A stretch of DNA of 64,000 nucleotides from Bdellovibrionales bacterium (GTDB lineage Bacteria > Bdellovibrionota > Bdellovibrionia > Bdellovibrionales > UBA1609). Position 1 is the stretch's first letter, and every line of letters begins with the position of its first letter. The position numbers and the translations under genes are program-made. Positions 18,182 to 25,299 of the stretch are shown here, in pieces. The notes under the pieces are model-generated. The model searched no databases, was not told the DNA's origin, and saw only the letters and a list, made by a program, of their open reading frames with translations. The stretch covers positions 992,001-1,056,000 of the forward strand of contig JADJNU010000001.1 of NCBI GenBank assembly GCA_016714165.1, written 5' to 3'.

Positions 18182-18625
18182 ATGGGATCAAAGATCAAAC
18201 TTCTATTTTCTATTTTCATTGGCTTGACACTGGCAGGATGCGCGACCGGAACGAAATCCTTTCTGCTCGGAGCAGGAAGTGGGGCCGCTGCCGGAGCGGG
18301 CATCGGAGCCCTCGTCGACCCAGGACCGAAGGGTCAAGGACGAATCAAGAATGCTTACATTGGAGCAGCCGCTGGGGCTGTTCTCGGTGGAGCCGCTGGA
18401 TACTTGCTCCACGAAAGTGCGGAAGCCAAGCAATCCGCCGCTTTCGAAAAAGGAAAGAGCGAGGGGCTTTCCAGAGCTGCCAAGGCAAGCTCTGATGGGC
18501 AACCACCGAATCTGATTCCACCCAAAGTGGAGGTCAGATTCGTGGATGACCAGATCAAAGGAAACATTTTTATTCCGGCGCATTTCGAATACGTCATTCT
18601 TGAACCGGCACGCTGGAGTAATTGA
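18182..18625 (+). CDS. Glycine-zipper lipoprotein, candidate VirB7/TraV-like component
   Basis: 147 residues from ATG 18182, which is placed correctly after AGGAGG at 18171-18176; an earlier CTG/GTG-type start is not needed. Signal peptide with lipobox 'LTLAGC'. Two Gly/Ala-rich stretches ('GAGSGAAAGAGIGALV', 'GAAAGAVLGGAAGYLL') form a glycine zipper; the C-terminus is a short beta domain ending 'FIPAHFEYVILEPARW'. Outer-membrane lipoproteins of this place in T4SS operons often complete the VirB9-VirB10 ring, but the sequence could also be a general 17-kDa-antigen-like lipoprotein. Confidence 0.7.
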   Translation: MGSKIKLLFSIFIGLTLAGCATGTKSFLLGAGSGAAAGAGIGALVDPGPKGQGRIKNAYIGAAAGAVLGGAAGYLLHESAEAKQSAAFEKGKSEGLSRAAKASSDGQPPNLIPPKVEVRFVDDQIKGNIFIPAHFEYVILEPARWSN

Positions 18626-18627
18626 GG

Positions 18628-19488
18628 ATGTCTAAATCTTCAGCCAGAAAGCGTGCCGTGTTTCCCGCTTTGCGCAAAATTGACCGGGAAATTATACGGA
18701 TAATCGCTACAAATCGCTTCGCCCATCACAAGGATCTGGAGCGGAGCTTGAAAGACTTACCGCCAGGGTACAATCTTTTTCGTCGAACCAGGCACCTAAG
18801 AACCGTTGGGTTGATTGAATCTCTGATCGGCGATGGGGGCACGCGATTAGGGTTTCGACTGACTCGAAAAGGGATCGAATTCGCTAAGACTGTTCTCTTC
18901 ATTAATGACAATGTCTTGCAATCGAGGCCTACGTTTAAAACGCAATTCGATCATGACCGAATCGTCAACGAAGTCAGAGAAATTCTCTCCGCCTCGCTAA
19001 TTATTAGCAATTTTGTTTCTGAGGTTGAACTTCGGTCTGCAATTGGAAAGGACTGGAGGAATACTAAAAACAAATCGGAACGCGATTGGAAAGTACCTGA
19101 CGCCTTATTCAGCCTGCGTACTGCAAAGGGAGTTATGACGACGGCTCTGGAAGTCGAGCTTACGCAGAAAGCTAAGACTCGATACTCCAAGATCATTCAA
19201 GCGTTACTAACTTCCAGAAAGTTCCACCTGGTTTTTGTGCTCTGTAAGAACGAAAAACTTTTGACGATAATTCGAAACGAAGTCCATGCGGCCAGAGTAT
19301 CAAATGCCCTTGTTCGAGCCTCAAATCGAAGCAACGGAATCTATTTTTGCACATTGGATAAACTCCGCAACTTGAGGCTTGATGCTCCGTGGGAGGGTGA
19401 GGATAATCGATTTTCCATCAGCGAAATCTCGTCGAATTTAACCAAGGAGCCAGAGCAAATGGGCAAACCACAAGTGTCAGTAAGGTGA
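18628..19488 (+). CDS. Replication-relaxation/MobC-like winged-helix protein
   Basis: 286 residues from ATG 18628 (a TTG at 18622 overlaps the lipoprotein stop). N-terminal winged helix: 'LRKIDREIIRIIATNRFAHHKDLERSL', 'RRTRHLRTVGLIESL' and 'GFRLTRKGIEFAKT'. The second half ('FDHDRIVNEVREILSA', 'KVPDALFSLRTAKGVMTTALEVELTQKAKTRYSKII') has the restriction-endonuclease-like pattern P-D-x..E-x-E of the Replic_Relax family (PF13814 from memory). Such proteins assist relaxation and transfer on plasmids and ICEs. It is the nearest thing to a DNA-processing gene here. Confidence 0.65.
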   Translation: MSKSSARKRAVFPALRKIDREIIRIIATNRFAHHKDLERSLKDLPPGYNLFRRTRHLRTVGLIESLIGDGGTRLGFRLTRKGIEFAKTVLFINDNVLQSRPTFKTQFDHDRIVNEVREILSASLIISNFVSEVELRSAIGKDWRNTKNKSERDWKVPDALFSLRTAKGVMTTALEVELTQKAKTRYSKIIQALLTSRKFHLVFVLCKNEKLLTIIRNEVHAARVSNALVRASNRSNGIYFCTLDKLRNLRLDAPWEGEDNRFSISEISSNLTKEPEQMGKPQVSVR

Positions 19489-19550
19489 CACTTTGGCGCG
19501 GAGTTCTTCCAAGCGCTAAATTTGGATAAACTATTGAAGTCACAAAGCGT

Positions 19551-19661
19551 TCCGCTCCCGCCCGTGTCTTGACTGTCCCCCTGATCGTTCCTGACCACTC
19601 CCCCTCTACGATGGAAAGTGGTCAGGAACTGGTGTCCAACCAAAACACGGGCGGGAGCGGA
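19551..19661. repeat. 111-bp nested inverted repeat (candidate oriT, terminator or mini-element)
   Basis: Outer arms: TCCGCTCCCGCCCGTGT at 19551-19567 pairs perfectly, 17 of 17, with 19645-19661. Inner arms: TTCCTGACCACT at 19588-19599 pairs perfectly, 12 of 12, with 19617-19628. Between them are unpaired strands of 20 and 16 bases and a 17-base apical loop. It lies between two convergent genes, after the last transfer gene. A terminator for both strands would not need this size. Transfer origins commonly carry such paired repeats beside the processing genes, so an oriT is a fair hypothesis. Confidence 0.85.
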
Positions 19662-19664
19662 GAT

Positions 19665-20213
19665 TTATTTACAAGTTAACTTTTTATTAAATGTGTAAGT
19701 GAAAGGATTTGAAGTAACGGAGAAAGATTCAGCGACAGATTCACAGGCAGATTTTTTTAATTCGAATCGGCAGTTATCGTTGAGGCAGACAGTTCGAACT
19801 TTCTGCTTATACATTCCGTTGCTATCGGTCTGGCCCTTCGTAAAGCCATCAGCATAAACGTCGGCAGTTGGGGTGGACTCCCTGATTTCAAATAGGACGT
19901 CTGCGATGTGATCGCATTCCGAAAGATTCGTCAAAGTATTCACTACCGGATCATTAAGTTTGATTTTATCAATCTTTGCAATTCCAGATTTTATCCACGC
20001 GCCCTTGTTCCAATTATATACTTCTATCTCATTCATACGAGCTGTCGCTCTAAGGTTGAGTCGGCCCTTTTGGGGCCTGCGGGCTATATCTACATTTGAT
20101 CCATGGGAGGTCGCTGAGGAAAGTTCGGCCTTCGATCCAACCCAAACGGGTTGATCTGCAAATGCCACTGAACTCAGAAAGACAAAAATTACGGAACTAA
20201 TTTTTAGCAGCAT
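19665..20213 (-). CDS. Secreted protein of unknown function
   Basis: 182 residues from ATG 20213, preceded by a strong site (gggaggggcggtc). Signal peptide 'MLLKISSVIFVFLSSVAFA'. The mature part has six Cys residues or so ('LSECDHIA', 'VCLNDNCRFELKKSACES', final 'LTCK'), which suggests disulfides outside the cytoplasm, and beta-strand patterns. No family recognised. It overlaps the end of the membrane gene upstream by 17 bases, so the two are likely made together. Confidence 0.65.
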   Translation of the reverse strand: MLLKISSVIFVFLSSVAFADQPVWVGSKAELSSATSHGSNVDIARRPQKGRLNLRATARMNEIEVYNWNKGAWIKSGIAKIDKIKLNDPVVNTLTNLSECDHIADVLFEIRESTPTADVYADGFTKGQTDSNGMYKQKVRTVCLNDNCRFELKKSACESVAESFSVTSNPFTYTFNKKLTCK

Positions 20214-20562
20214 GACCGCCCCTCCCTCTAAGCCGGAAATGCAATACAAGAAAGGCCGTTAGAAATCCTGCCGTTCCCCATAGATATCTAAGCGCCCACT
20301 TCAAACCTGCTTGGATTTCATCACTTGAGTAGTTAGGTGTATCTGCCTTACTTTCTTTCACCATTGAAACTATAAGCCCAGCAACCTCGTTGATGTTGAG
20401 ACAATTTATGATGAACGCGAAAACCAAAACAGCGTGATACCAGCAAAACTTACTTGTCTGTTCGACTTCTTTGGCAGTTATCCATCCAAAGGCGCCAAGA
20501 CCGAGCAAGGAAAGAGTGGTATTGAATTTAATAAATTCAATTAGGATTTCCTCTGTTTTCAT
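20197..20562 (-). CDS. Small three-helix membrane protein
   Basis: 121 residues with three hydrophobic helices ('TLSLLGLGAFGWITA', 'WYHAVLVFAFIINCLNI', 'YLWGTAGFLTAFLVLHF') and a basic Gly/Arg/His tail. No known family. It sits four bases after the XRE regulator gene and overlaps the secreted protein gene, all on the minus strand inside a conjugative element. Entry exclusion or immunity would be usual jobs for membrane/secreted pairs at this place, but nothing in the sequence proves it. Confidence 0.6.
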   Translation of the reverse strand: MKTEEILIEFIKFNTTLSLLGLGAFGWITAKEVEQTSKFCWYHAVLVFAFIINCLNINEVAGLIVSMVKESKADTPNYSSDEIQAGLKWALRYLWGTAGFLTAFLVLHFRLRGRGGHAAKN

Positions 20563-20566
20563 TTTT

Positions 20567-20758
20567 CTATTCCTCCACCAAATCCCTGACCCGGCAGTTC
20601 AAGGCCTTAGCCCAATCTTCAAGAGTCGATAGCTTTGGGTCGTATCCCTCACGGAAATAACGAAACACGGCGGAATAATCCTTGCCGATCCGTTTCGCAA
20701 ACTGCCGCTTTGATAGGCCCTTCTTTTTCAGGACCTCTGCCAGTATCAATTTCGCCAT
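20567..20758 (-). CDS. XRE/Cro-type helix-turn-helix regulator
   Basis: 63 residues, essentially one HTH domain: 'LAEVLKKKGLSKRQFAKRIGKDYSAVFRYFREG' followed by 'LSTLEDWAKALNCRVRDLVEE', typical of Cro/cI-like single-domain repressors that dimerise by the last helix. It is divergent from the gene at 20872. The perfect palindrome at 20815-20830 in the shared promoter is a natural operator for it. It probably controls the recombinase operon and its own. Confidence 0.85.
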   Translation of the reverse strand: MAKLILAEVLKKKGLSKRQFAKRIGKDYSAVFRYFREGYDPKLSTLEDWAKALNCRVRDLVEE

Positions 20759-20810
20759 GCTGCAATTCTATGTATTGAGTGCCATTAAAGCCATCCTGAC
20801 GTTTTTTATA

Positions 20811-20839
20811 TGGACTGTAACTTTTTACAGGGGTATATT
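20811..20839 (+). promoter_or_regulatory. Promoter with embedded palindromic operator
   Basis: TGGACT at 20811-20816 as -35, 17-base spacer, TATATT at 20834-20839 as -10. CTGTAA at 20815-20820, four bases, and TTACAG at 20825-20830 form a perfect 6-bp palindrome that overlaps the -35 and spacer. A repressor bound here would block polymerase; the adjacent XRE gene is the likely source. Confidence 0.55.
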
Positions 20840-20871
20840 CAAGGTACTCCGAAGAAGAACCGGAGATAGGT

Positions 20872-21216
20872 ATGAATGAGAATGAAATTGCCAAGGTAAC
20901 AATCTCTTATGAGGCGGACAACGCGCTGAATCGGATGCTTGGTGAGGTTAATAAGGACTTCACGGGGGGCCGGATTACGAAACACCAACTATTATCGTGG
21001 TTCGTGACCTCACAAGACGGCGCGCCCTTTCAGCGAGCCATTGAAAAGGTACAGCGGGAATACTTCGACTACGTTGCGCACATGGAGAATTTAATTAAAC
21101 GAATCAAAAAGGCTCGTAAACAAGGGATTCCGGACGAAGAGGCCGAGCGCCTACTTCGCAATCTGAACGAGCCGCCAAAGCAGCGTAACCAAGCGAGCAA
21201 GGAATCAAATGAATAA
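20872..21216 (+). CDS. Hypothetical protein, possibly ribbon-helix-helix-like
   Basis: 114 residues. The N-terminus 'KVTISYEADNALNRMLGEVNKDFTGGRITKHQLLSWFV' has a short strand followed by two helices, as in ribbon-helix-helix proteins of mobile elements (MobC or relaxosome accessory type). The second half is a charged coiled coil ('IKRIKKARKQGIPDEEAERLL'). First gene behind the operator-bearing promoter. No exact family recognised; relaxosome accessory or regulator is a guess. Confidence 0.6.
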   Translation: MNENEIAKVTISYEADNALNRMLGEVNKDFTGGRITKHQLLSWFVTSQDGAPFQRAIEKVQREYFDYVAHMENLIKRIKKARKQGIPDEEAERLLRNLNEPPKQRNQASKESNE

Positions 21217-21246
21217 CGAAATCAAAATTGTCATGGGAGGAATTCA

Positions 21247-21456
21247 ATGGGACGATCCGAAAAGATCGATCTCCATGCAATTCCAGTTCAATTCATTGCA
21301 GGCCACGACTCAAAAGAGCAATTCGATCCTATTATACAAATCTATCTCCGCGCCCTTAATGAACTCGGATATGGCCGAAATCGACGAAAGAACCGGCAGC
21401 GAGTTTGGACAAAAGCTGCAACAGAAAATGACGAGGTGAAAAAAGATGCAAGTTAG
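21247..21456 (+). CDS. Small hypothetical protein before the recombinase
   Basis: 69 residues, chosen over an overlapping frame at 21209-21439 because GGGAGG lies seven bases before its ATG and its sequence ('LHAIPVQFIAGHDSKEQFDPIIQIYLRALNEL') looks protein-like, while the other is low-complexity. It overlaps the recombinase start by 11 bases. Function unknown; basic tail. Confidence 0.5.
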   Translation: MGRSEKIDLHAIPVQFIAGHDSKEQFDPIIQIYLRALNELGYGRNRRKNRQRVWTKAATENDEVKKDAS

Positions 21457-23146
21457 AAAAGTAGGAATTTATCTTCGCGTGTCTACCGAAAGACAGGCAC
21501 GCGAAGCCGAGGGCAGTTTAAAACCCCAAAAGCAGCGTTTGGAACTCGAAGTTCAGCGAAGAAACGAACATTCTCCGCAAAAGTGGGGAGAAATTGCCAA
21601 GGTCTATGTTGAGGAGGGTCGCTCGGGCAAAGACACCAATCGCCCTGAATTTCAAAAGATGGTGGCGGATCTTCGTTCCGGGATTATCGATACGATCATG
21701 GTCACCGAACTCTCACGACTGAGCCGCTCGGTTACGGACTTCCTGCGGTTCATGGAACAAGTCAATTCGCTCAAGGCCGACTTTATTTGTCCGCAATATG
21801 ACTTCGACACCACAAGCCCCGCTGGCCGGGTTTTCATCATCATATTGATGGCATTGGCCCAATTTGAACGAGAGCTGACAAGTGAAAGAACACGCAATAA
21901 CTTCCACGCACGCGCTCTACGTGGCCTTTGGAACGGCGGACAGCAGATTTTGGGTTACGATATCGATCCGAGCAACAAAGCCCGCCTTGTCGTGAATGAA
22001 AGCGAAGCCGCCATTGTTAGCCGAGTCTTCAACACATTCCTGAAAGGCAGTAGCGTTCAGACCACCGCTCGCGAACTCAATGCCACGGGATTAAAGAATA
22101 AAACATTCAGAAATCGACTCGGAGAAGTAAAAGGCGGCAAACCATTCGACAAAAAGAGCGTCCAACGGATTTTAACGAATCTCACCTACATCGGAAAAAA
22201 AGAGGTTCAAAAGGAAAACAAAAACAAAGACCAATTGAAACTCAAGGAAACCGAACGCTACCAAGTGGTCGATGCCACCTGGCCAGCGATCATTTCGGAA
22301 GAAAAGTTTCAAGCAGCGCAGGCGAAGATCAAGGATAACCGCGAGTCGTTGCGTGTCGACCAGTGGAAGGCCTATCCCTTTCTCTTCACGAACCGTATTC
22401 ATTGCCTTGAATGCGAACGAGAGTTTCGCACAAGTTCGGGAACTGGCCGAACAACCAAGTACACCTACTACCGACACACCGAGGGTTGCCCGGCGGGACT
22501 ATCGCGTGTCTCAGCCGAAAAGCTGGAGCAGCTAGTGCTCGATCGACTTAAGAACTTAGATGCGAGTGAATGGTTACTGAAGGAATTGATGGCAGCGCAG
22601 GCGGGATTCTCCGAGGACAAGGAGAATGCGCAAAGAAGTGAAATCAAGGCGGTAGAAAATGAAATTCAGACGATTTCGGAAAAAGTGGCGACGTTGATTG
22701 ATCGGATCACGTCACTCCCGAAGGATCAGGACGCGACCGTATTTTTTGAAAAAGTACGCGAAATGGAGACGCAGAAAACGCGGCTTTCAGATCACTTGAT
22801 TCGGCTCAAGGCCGATCAGCAATCGGCACGAAGCTCAAAAGCGAACGAAGACGAACTTAGGGAGGCCATTCGCTTCGTGAATGGAAACCTTGGCAACCTT
22901 CCATCTCCGCTCAAGCGGGAGCTGGTGAGAGCGCTGATTCAAAGGGTGGAATTCGGCAAAAATCGGATCAAAATTTATCTCAACCCGCGAGGGTTAAACG
23001 CTGGAAACGATGGGGTTTTGGAGTCACGGAAGACTGCCCCCCGAGGGGGTGTCACGCCGGTTGCTAATTTTTGGTCTATCGGGAAAGTTGGCGGGGTGGA
23101 CGGGACTCGAACCCGCGGCCTCCTGCGTGACAGGCAGGCGTTATAA
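21446..23146 (+). CDS. Large serine recombinase (integrase) ending inside tRNA-Asp
   Basis: 566 residues. Resolvase domain at the N-terminus with the catalytic Ser at 13 ('GIYLRVSTERQ'), 'EGRSGKDTNRPEFQKM', 'VTELSRLSRSVTDFL' and 'MALAQFERELTSERT'; then the recombinase domain ('GQQILGYDIDPSNKARLVVNESEA'), a zinc ribbon ('HCLECEREFRTSSG' plus 'EGCPAG') and a coiled coil. This is the layout of large serine integrases. The last 19 or so codons are read from the tRNA-Asp gene on the opposite strand, so the native C-terminus was probably altered by, or lies before, the junction. Site: gaggtgaaaaaag. Confidence 0.92.
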   Translation: MQVRKVGIYLRVSTERQAREAEGSLKPQKQRLELEVQRRNEHSPQKWGEIAKVYVEEGRSGKDTNRPEFQKMVADLRSGIIDTIMVTELSRLSRSVTDFLRFMEQVNSLKADFICPQYDFDTTSPAGRVFIIILMALAQFERELTSERTRNNFHARALRGLWNGGQQILGYDIDPSNKARLVVNESEAAIVSRVFNTFLKGSSVQTTARELNATGLKNKTFRNRLGEVKGGKPFDKKSVQRILTNLTYIGKKEVQKENKNKDQLKLKETERYQVVDATWPAIISEEKFQAAQAKIKDNRESLRVDQWKAYPFLFTNRIHCLECEREFRTSSGTGRTTKYTYYRHTEGCPAGLSRVSAEKLEQLVLDRLKNLDASEWLLKELMAAQAGFSEDKENAQRSEIKAVENEIQTISEKVATLIDRITSLPKDQDATVFFEKVREMETQKTRLSDHLIRLKADQQSARSSKANEDELREAIRFVNGNLGNLPSPLKRELVRALIQRVEFGKNRIKIYLNPRGLNAGNDGVLESRKTAPRGGVTPVANFWSIGKVGGVDGTRTRGLLRDRQAL

Positions 23147-23165
23147 CCAACTTAACTACCACCCC
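23089..23165 (-). tRNA. tRNA-Asp (anticodon GTC)
   Basis: On the minus strand the 77 bases form a full cloverleaf: acceptor GGGGTGG with CCACCCC, then discriminator G and encoded CCA; anticodon stem CCTGC with loop around GTC ('CTGTCAC') and GCAGG; T arm GCGGGTTCGAGTCCCGT. The anticodon GTC reads Asp codons GAC/GAT. The recombinase gene comes in from the 3' side and ends within it, so this is the likely attachment site of the element. A short perfect hairpin ACGATAC/GTATCGT at 23177-23193 lies just upstream of the tRNA. Confidence 0.95.
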
Positions 23166-23549
23166 GCTCTAAAAGAACGATACCTTGTATCGTCAAGTTC
23201 TCACTGTTGTCAGCAAATTATTGGGATTACACCAACAAAGTAAGGAAACGAGGCGACTATAGCGACTTGAATGCCCGCTTTCAATCAAAAATCGGCCATG
23301 AAAGTGATTATTCATCTTTTGGATGGAATTGCATGGAATTAGATGGATTTAAGTTGAATCGGGCGGGATGAATGGGCGGCCAATGGGGTGACCAAATAAG
23401 GGGTAAGGGGACCGAAAAGGTGACTGAAAGAGGTATGAAGCCCTGCCAAAAGAATGATCGATGATGCTTCTCGGGTAGACAGCCGGCCAGATTCTCTTTA
23501 GACTAGCTCACTCAGTGCAACAAACACCCTAAGGGAGGAATCGTCTTCA
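23166..23549. other. 384-base intergenic region right of tRNA-Asp
   Basis: It holds the hairpin ACGATAC-CTT-GTATCGT (23177-23193), probably within the tRNA promoter region, and a few short imperfect repeats of ATGGAATT around 23320-23350. No open frame with a good start. TTTAGACTAG near 23495 may be part of a promoter for the lipoprotein gene, with a ribosome site (agggaggaatcg) before it. Confidence 0.4.
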
Positions 23550-23945
23550 ATGAAAAAAGTAGTTTTTCTGTTGATATCTGCATCTTTGTTCGCGTGCTCA
23601 TCACCTGAGAAGAGCGCCACGTCAAACTCAGACACCAAGAAGGCTGAGACCACGTCAAATCAGCCGCCTCCTGCCGCTCCAGAAAAGGCAGCTGGAAAGG
23701 CTCAGAAATCCGCCACCTCCGCGACCTCTGCTTCAGATGCGGAGAAGAAGGTCGTATGCAAAGCTGGAAATGACACCAGAGAGCTGAGCCTAGTCAAATC
23801 GCAGTCTGGAGGCTGTGAAACTCATTACAATAAATTCGGAAAAAGCGATGTTGTGGCAACAGCCAAAGTCGGCACGAGCCATTGCGAAGGTATTTTAACT
23901 CGCATCAAAGACAAACTCGTCGAGTCTCAATTTACCTGTGAGTAA
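23550..23945 (+). CDS. Small lipoprotein, unknown function
   Basis: 131 residues. Signal peptide with lipobox 'SLFACSS' (Cys 16), then a Ser/Thr/Ala/Lys/Pro-rich linker to about residue 68, then a compact domain with four Cys ('VVCKAGNDTRELSLV', 'GGCETHYNKFG', 'TSHCEGIL', 'FTCE') likely held by two disulfides. Strong site agggagg. No family recognised. A good terminator follows. Confidence 0.75.
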   Translation: MKKVVFLLISASLFACSSPEKSATSNSDTKKAETTSNQPPPAAPEKAAGKAQKSATSATSASDAEKKVVCKAGNDTRELSLVKSQSGGCETHYNKFGKSDVVATAKVGTSHCEGILTRIKDKLVESQFTCE

Positions 23946-23966
23946 ATTTTGACTAAATAAAATTCG

Positions 23967-24003
23967 GCTGATTGGTTTTTAGTTAGATCAATCAGCTTTA
24001 TTA
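23967..24003 (+). terminator. Rho-independent terminator after the lipoprotein gene
   Basis: GCTGATTG at 23967-23974 pairs perfectly with CAATCAGC at 23989-23996, then TTTATTATT. Eight-bp stem, 14-base loop. Confidence 0.75.
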
Positions 24004-24063
24004 TTAGCTTCACATTCACATTCACATTTTGAATGCTCAGAACTCAGAAATCTCTTAAATCTC

Positions 24064-25299
24064 TTAGCATTCAAGATTCCGGTGAGAAAATAATTTCGCA
24101 CCTGCCCCCGTGTAGTCAGACACTCTGTGACCCTGTCCGCGAAGAACATATTTATAAATGGTCAATCCCTCAAGGCCGACCGGGCCTCGTGCGTGGGTTT
24201 TGTTTGTGCTGATACCGACCTCCGCGCCAAATCCATAGCGAAATCCATCTGAGAAGCGAGTCGAACAATTAACAAAAACGTTTGCAGAATCCACTTCGCG
24301 AATGAATTGGTCCGTTGCTGCCAAATCTTGGCTCAGGATGACATCCGTGTGATGGGATCCGTAGCTATTGATATGAGAAATCGCCTGTTCAACACCAACC
24401 ACAGATTTCACAGCCAATCTCAAATCTCCGTATTCGACGCTCCAAGAAGAAGGCGCTTCAATGAGCTCAATTCCCATTTTATTTTTTCTGAGCAAAGAAA
24501 TAACTTCGCCATAGTGCTGCTGATGAACCAAAAGAGTCTCAAGTGCGTTGCAGGCCGAGGGGTTTTGAGCTTTTGAATCAAGGATCAATGCAATGGCATG
24601 AGAAACGTCGAAATCCCGATCCATATAAAGATGGCAGATTCCGTCGGCGTGCCCAAGAACTGGAATTTTAGTTTGTGCCTTCACCGATTTTACCAAGTCG
24701 TTTGAACCCCGAGGAATCACCAGATCGATGTAAGCGTCCTGGGAAAGCATTTTTGTCACCTCGTCTCGAGAGCCAATAAAGCTCAACCAGTGTTGCGGCA
24801 GAAATTTACACCGTTCATTCAGCAGCTTCACCAATTCTTCTATCTCTCGCAGAGTATGAAAGGCTTCTTTGCCACCCTTGAGAACTCCCGCATTTCCGCT
24901 CTTTAGTAACAAGGATCCAATTTGAACGGCCACATCGGGACGACTTTCAAAAATAATCCCGATCACTCCGATGGGAGTTGTCACTTTTTCCAGTATGAGT
25001 CCTTGATCAAGTTCTCTGTGCAGAGTTCTTTCTCCAATGGGATCTTTCAATCCCTGAAGGTCTGAGAGTCCCCGAACAAGTTCGGATATCTTCTCGGTTG
25101 AAAGCGTGAGCCGCTGAAAAAGACTAGAAGATATTTTCCCCCTTTGCTCCTCCAGATCTTTGGCATTCGCTTGAATGAGCCAGGTTCTCTTTTTTTCAAG
25201 GATGTCAGACAAAGCCGAAAGCGTCTGATTTTTGTGCTGGCTCGTTAAATAGGCCATCCTGAAACTCGCTTGTTTGACGCTCTTTAGGATTTCTTCCAC
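24064..25299 (-). CDS. proA: Gamma-glutamyl phosphate reductase
   Basis: 411 residues, the normal ProA length. Second step of proline synthesis: NADPH reduction of gamma-glutamyl phosphate to the semialdehyde. Seen: 'PIGVIGIIFESRPDV' cofactor-side motif, 'KSGNAGVLKGGKEA', 'VIPRGSNDLV', the catalytic Cys in 'NPSACNALETLLVH', and the ending 'ARGPVGLEGLTIYKYVLRGQGH'. The start overlaps the proB stop by 16 bases; the pair forms an operon in the order proB-proA. Confidence 0.97.
   Translation of the reverse strand: MEEILKSVKQASFRMAYLTSQHKNQTLSALSDILEKKRTWLIQANAKDLEEQRGKISSSLFQRLTLSTEKISELVRGLSDLQGLKDPIGERTLHRELDQGLILEKVTTPIGVIGIIFESRPDVAVQIGSLLLKSGNAGVLKGGKEAFHTLREIEELVKLLNERCKFLPQHWLSFIGSRDEVTKMLSQDAYIDLVIPRGSNDLVKSVKAQTKIPVLGHADGICHLYMDRDFDVSHAIALILDSKAQNPSACNALETLLVHQQHYGEVISLLRKNKMGIELIEAPSSWSVEYGDLRLAVKSVVGVEQAISHINSYGSHHTDVILSQDLAATDQFIREVDSANVFVNCSTRFSDGFRYGFGAEVGISTNKTHARGPVGLEGLTIYKYVLRGQGHRVSDYTGAGAKLFSHRNLEC

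Noticed and set aside
21209..21439. Alternative small frame overlapping 21247-21456
   Set aside because: No proper ribosome site and Gln/Ser/Asn low-complexity sequence; the other frame is better supported.
23010..23243. Plus-strand frame giving a 'TGLEPAASCVTGRR' type peptide
   Set aside because: This is the familiar false product of translating a tRNA-Asp gene in antisense.
24009..24035. CACATT tandem repeats after the terminator
   Set aside because: Only a few short units; too little to call a functional repeat.
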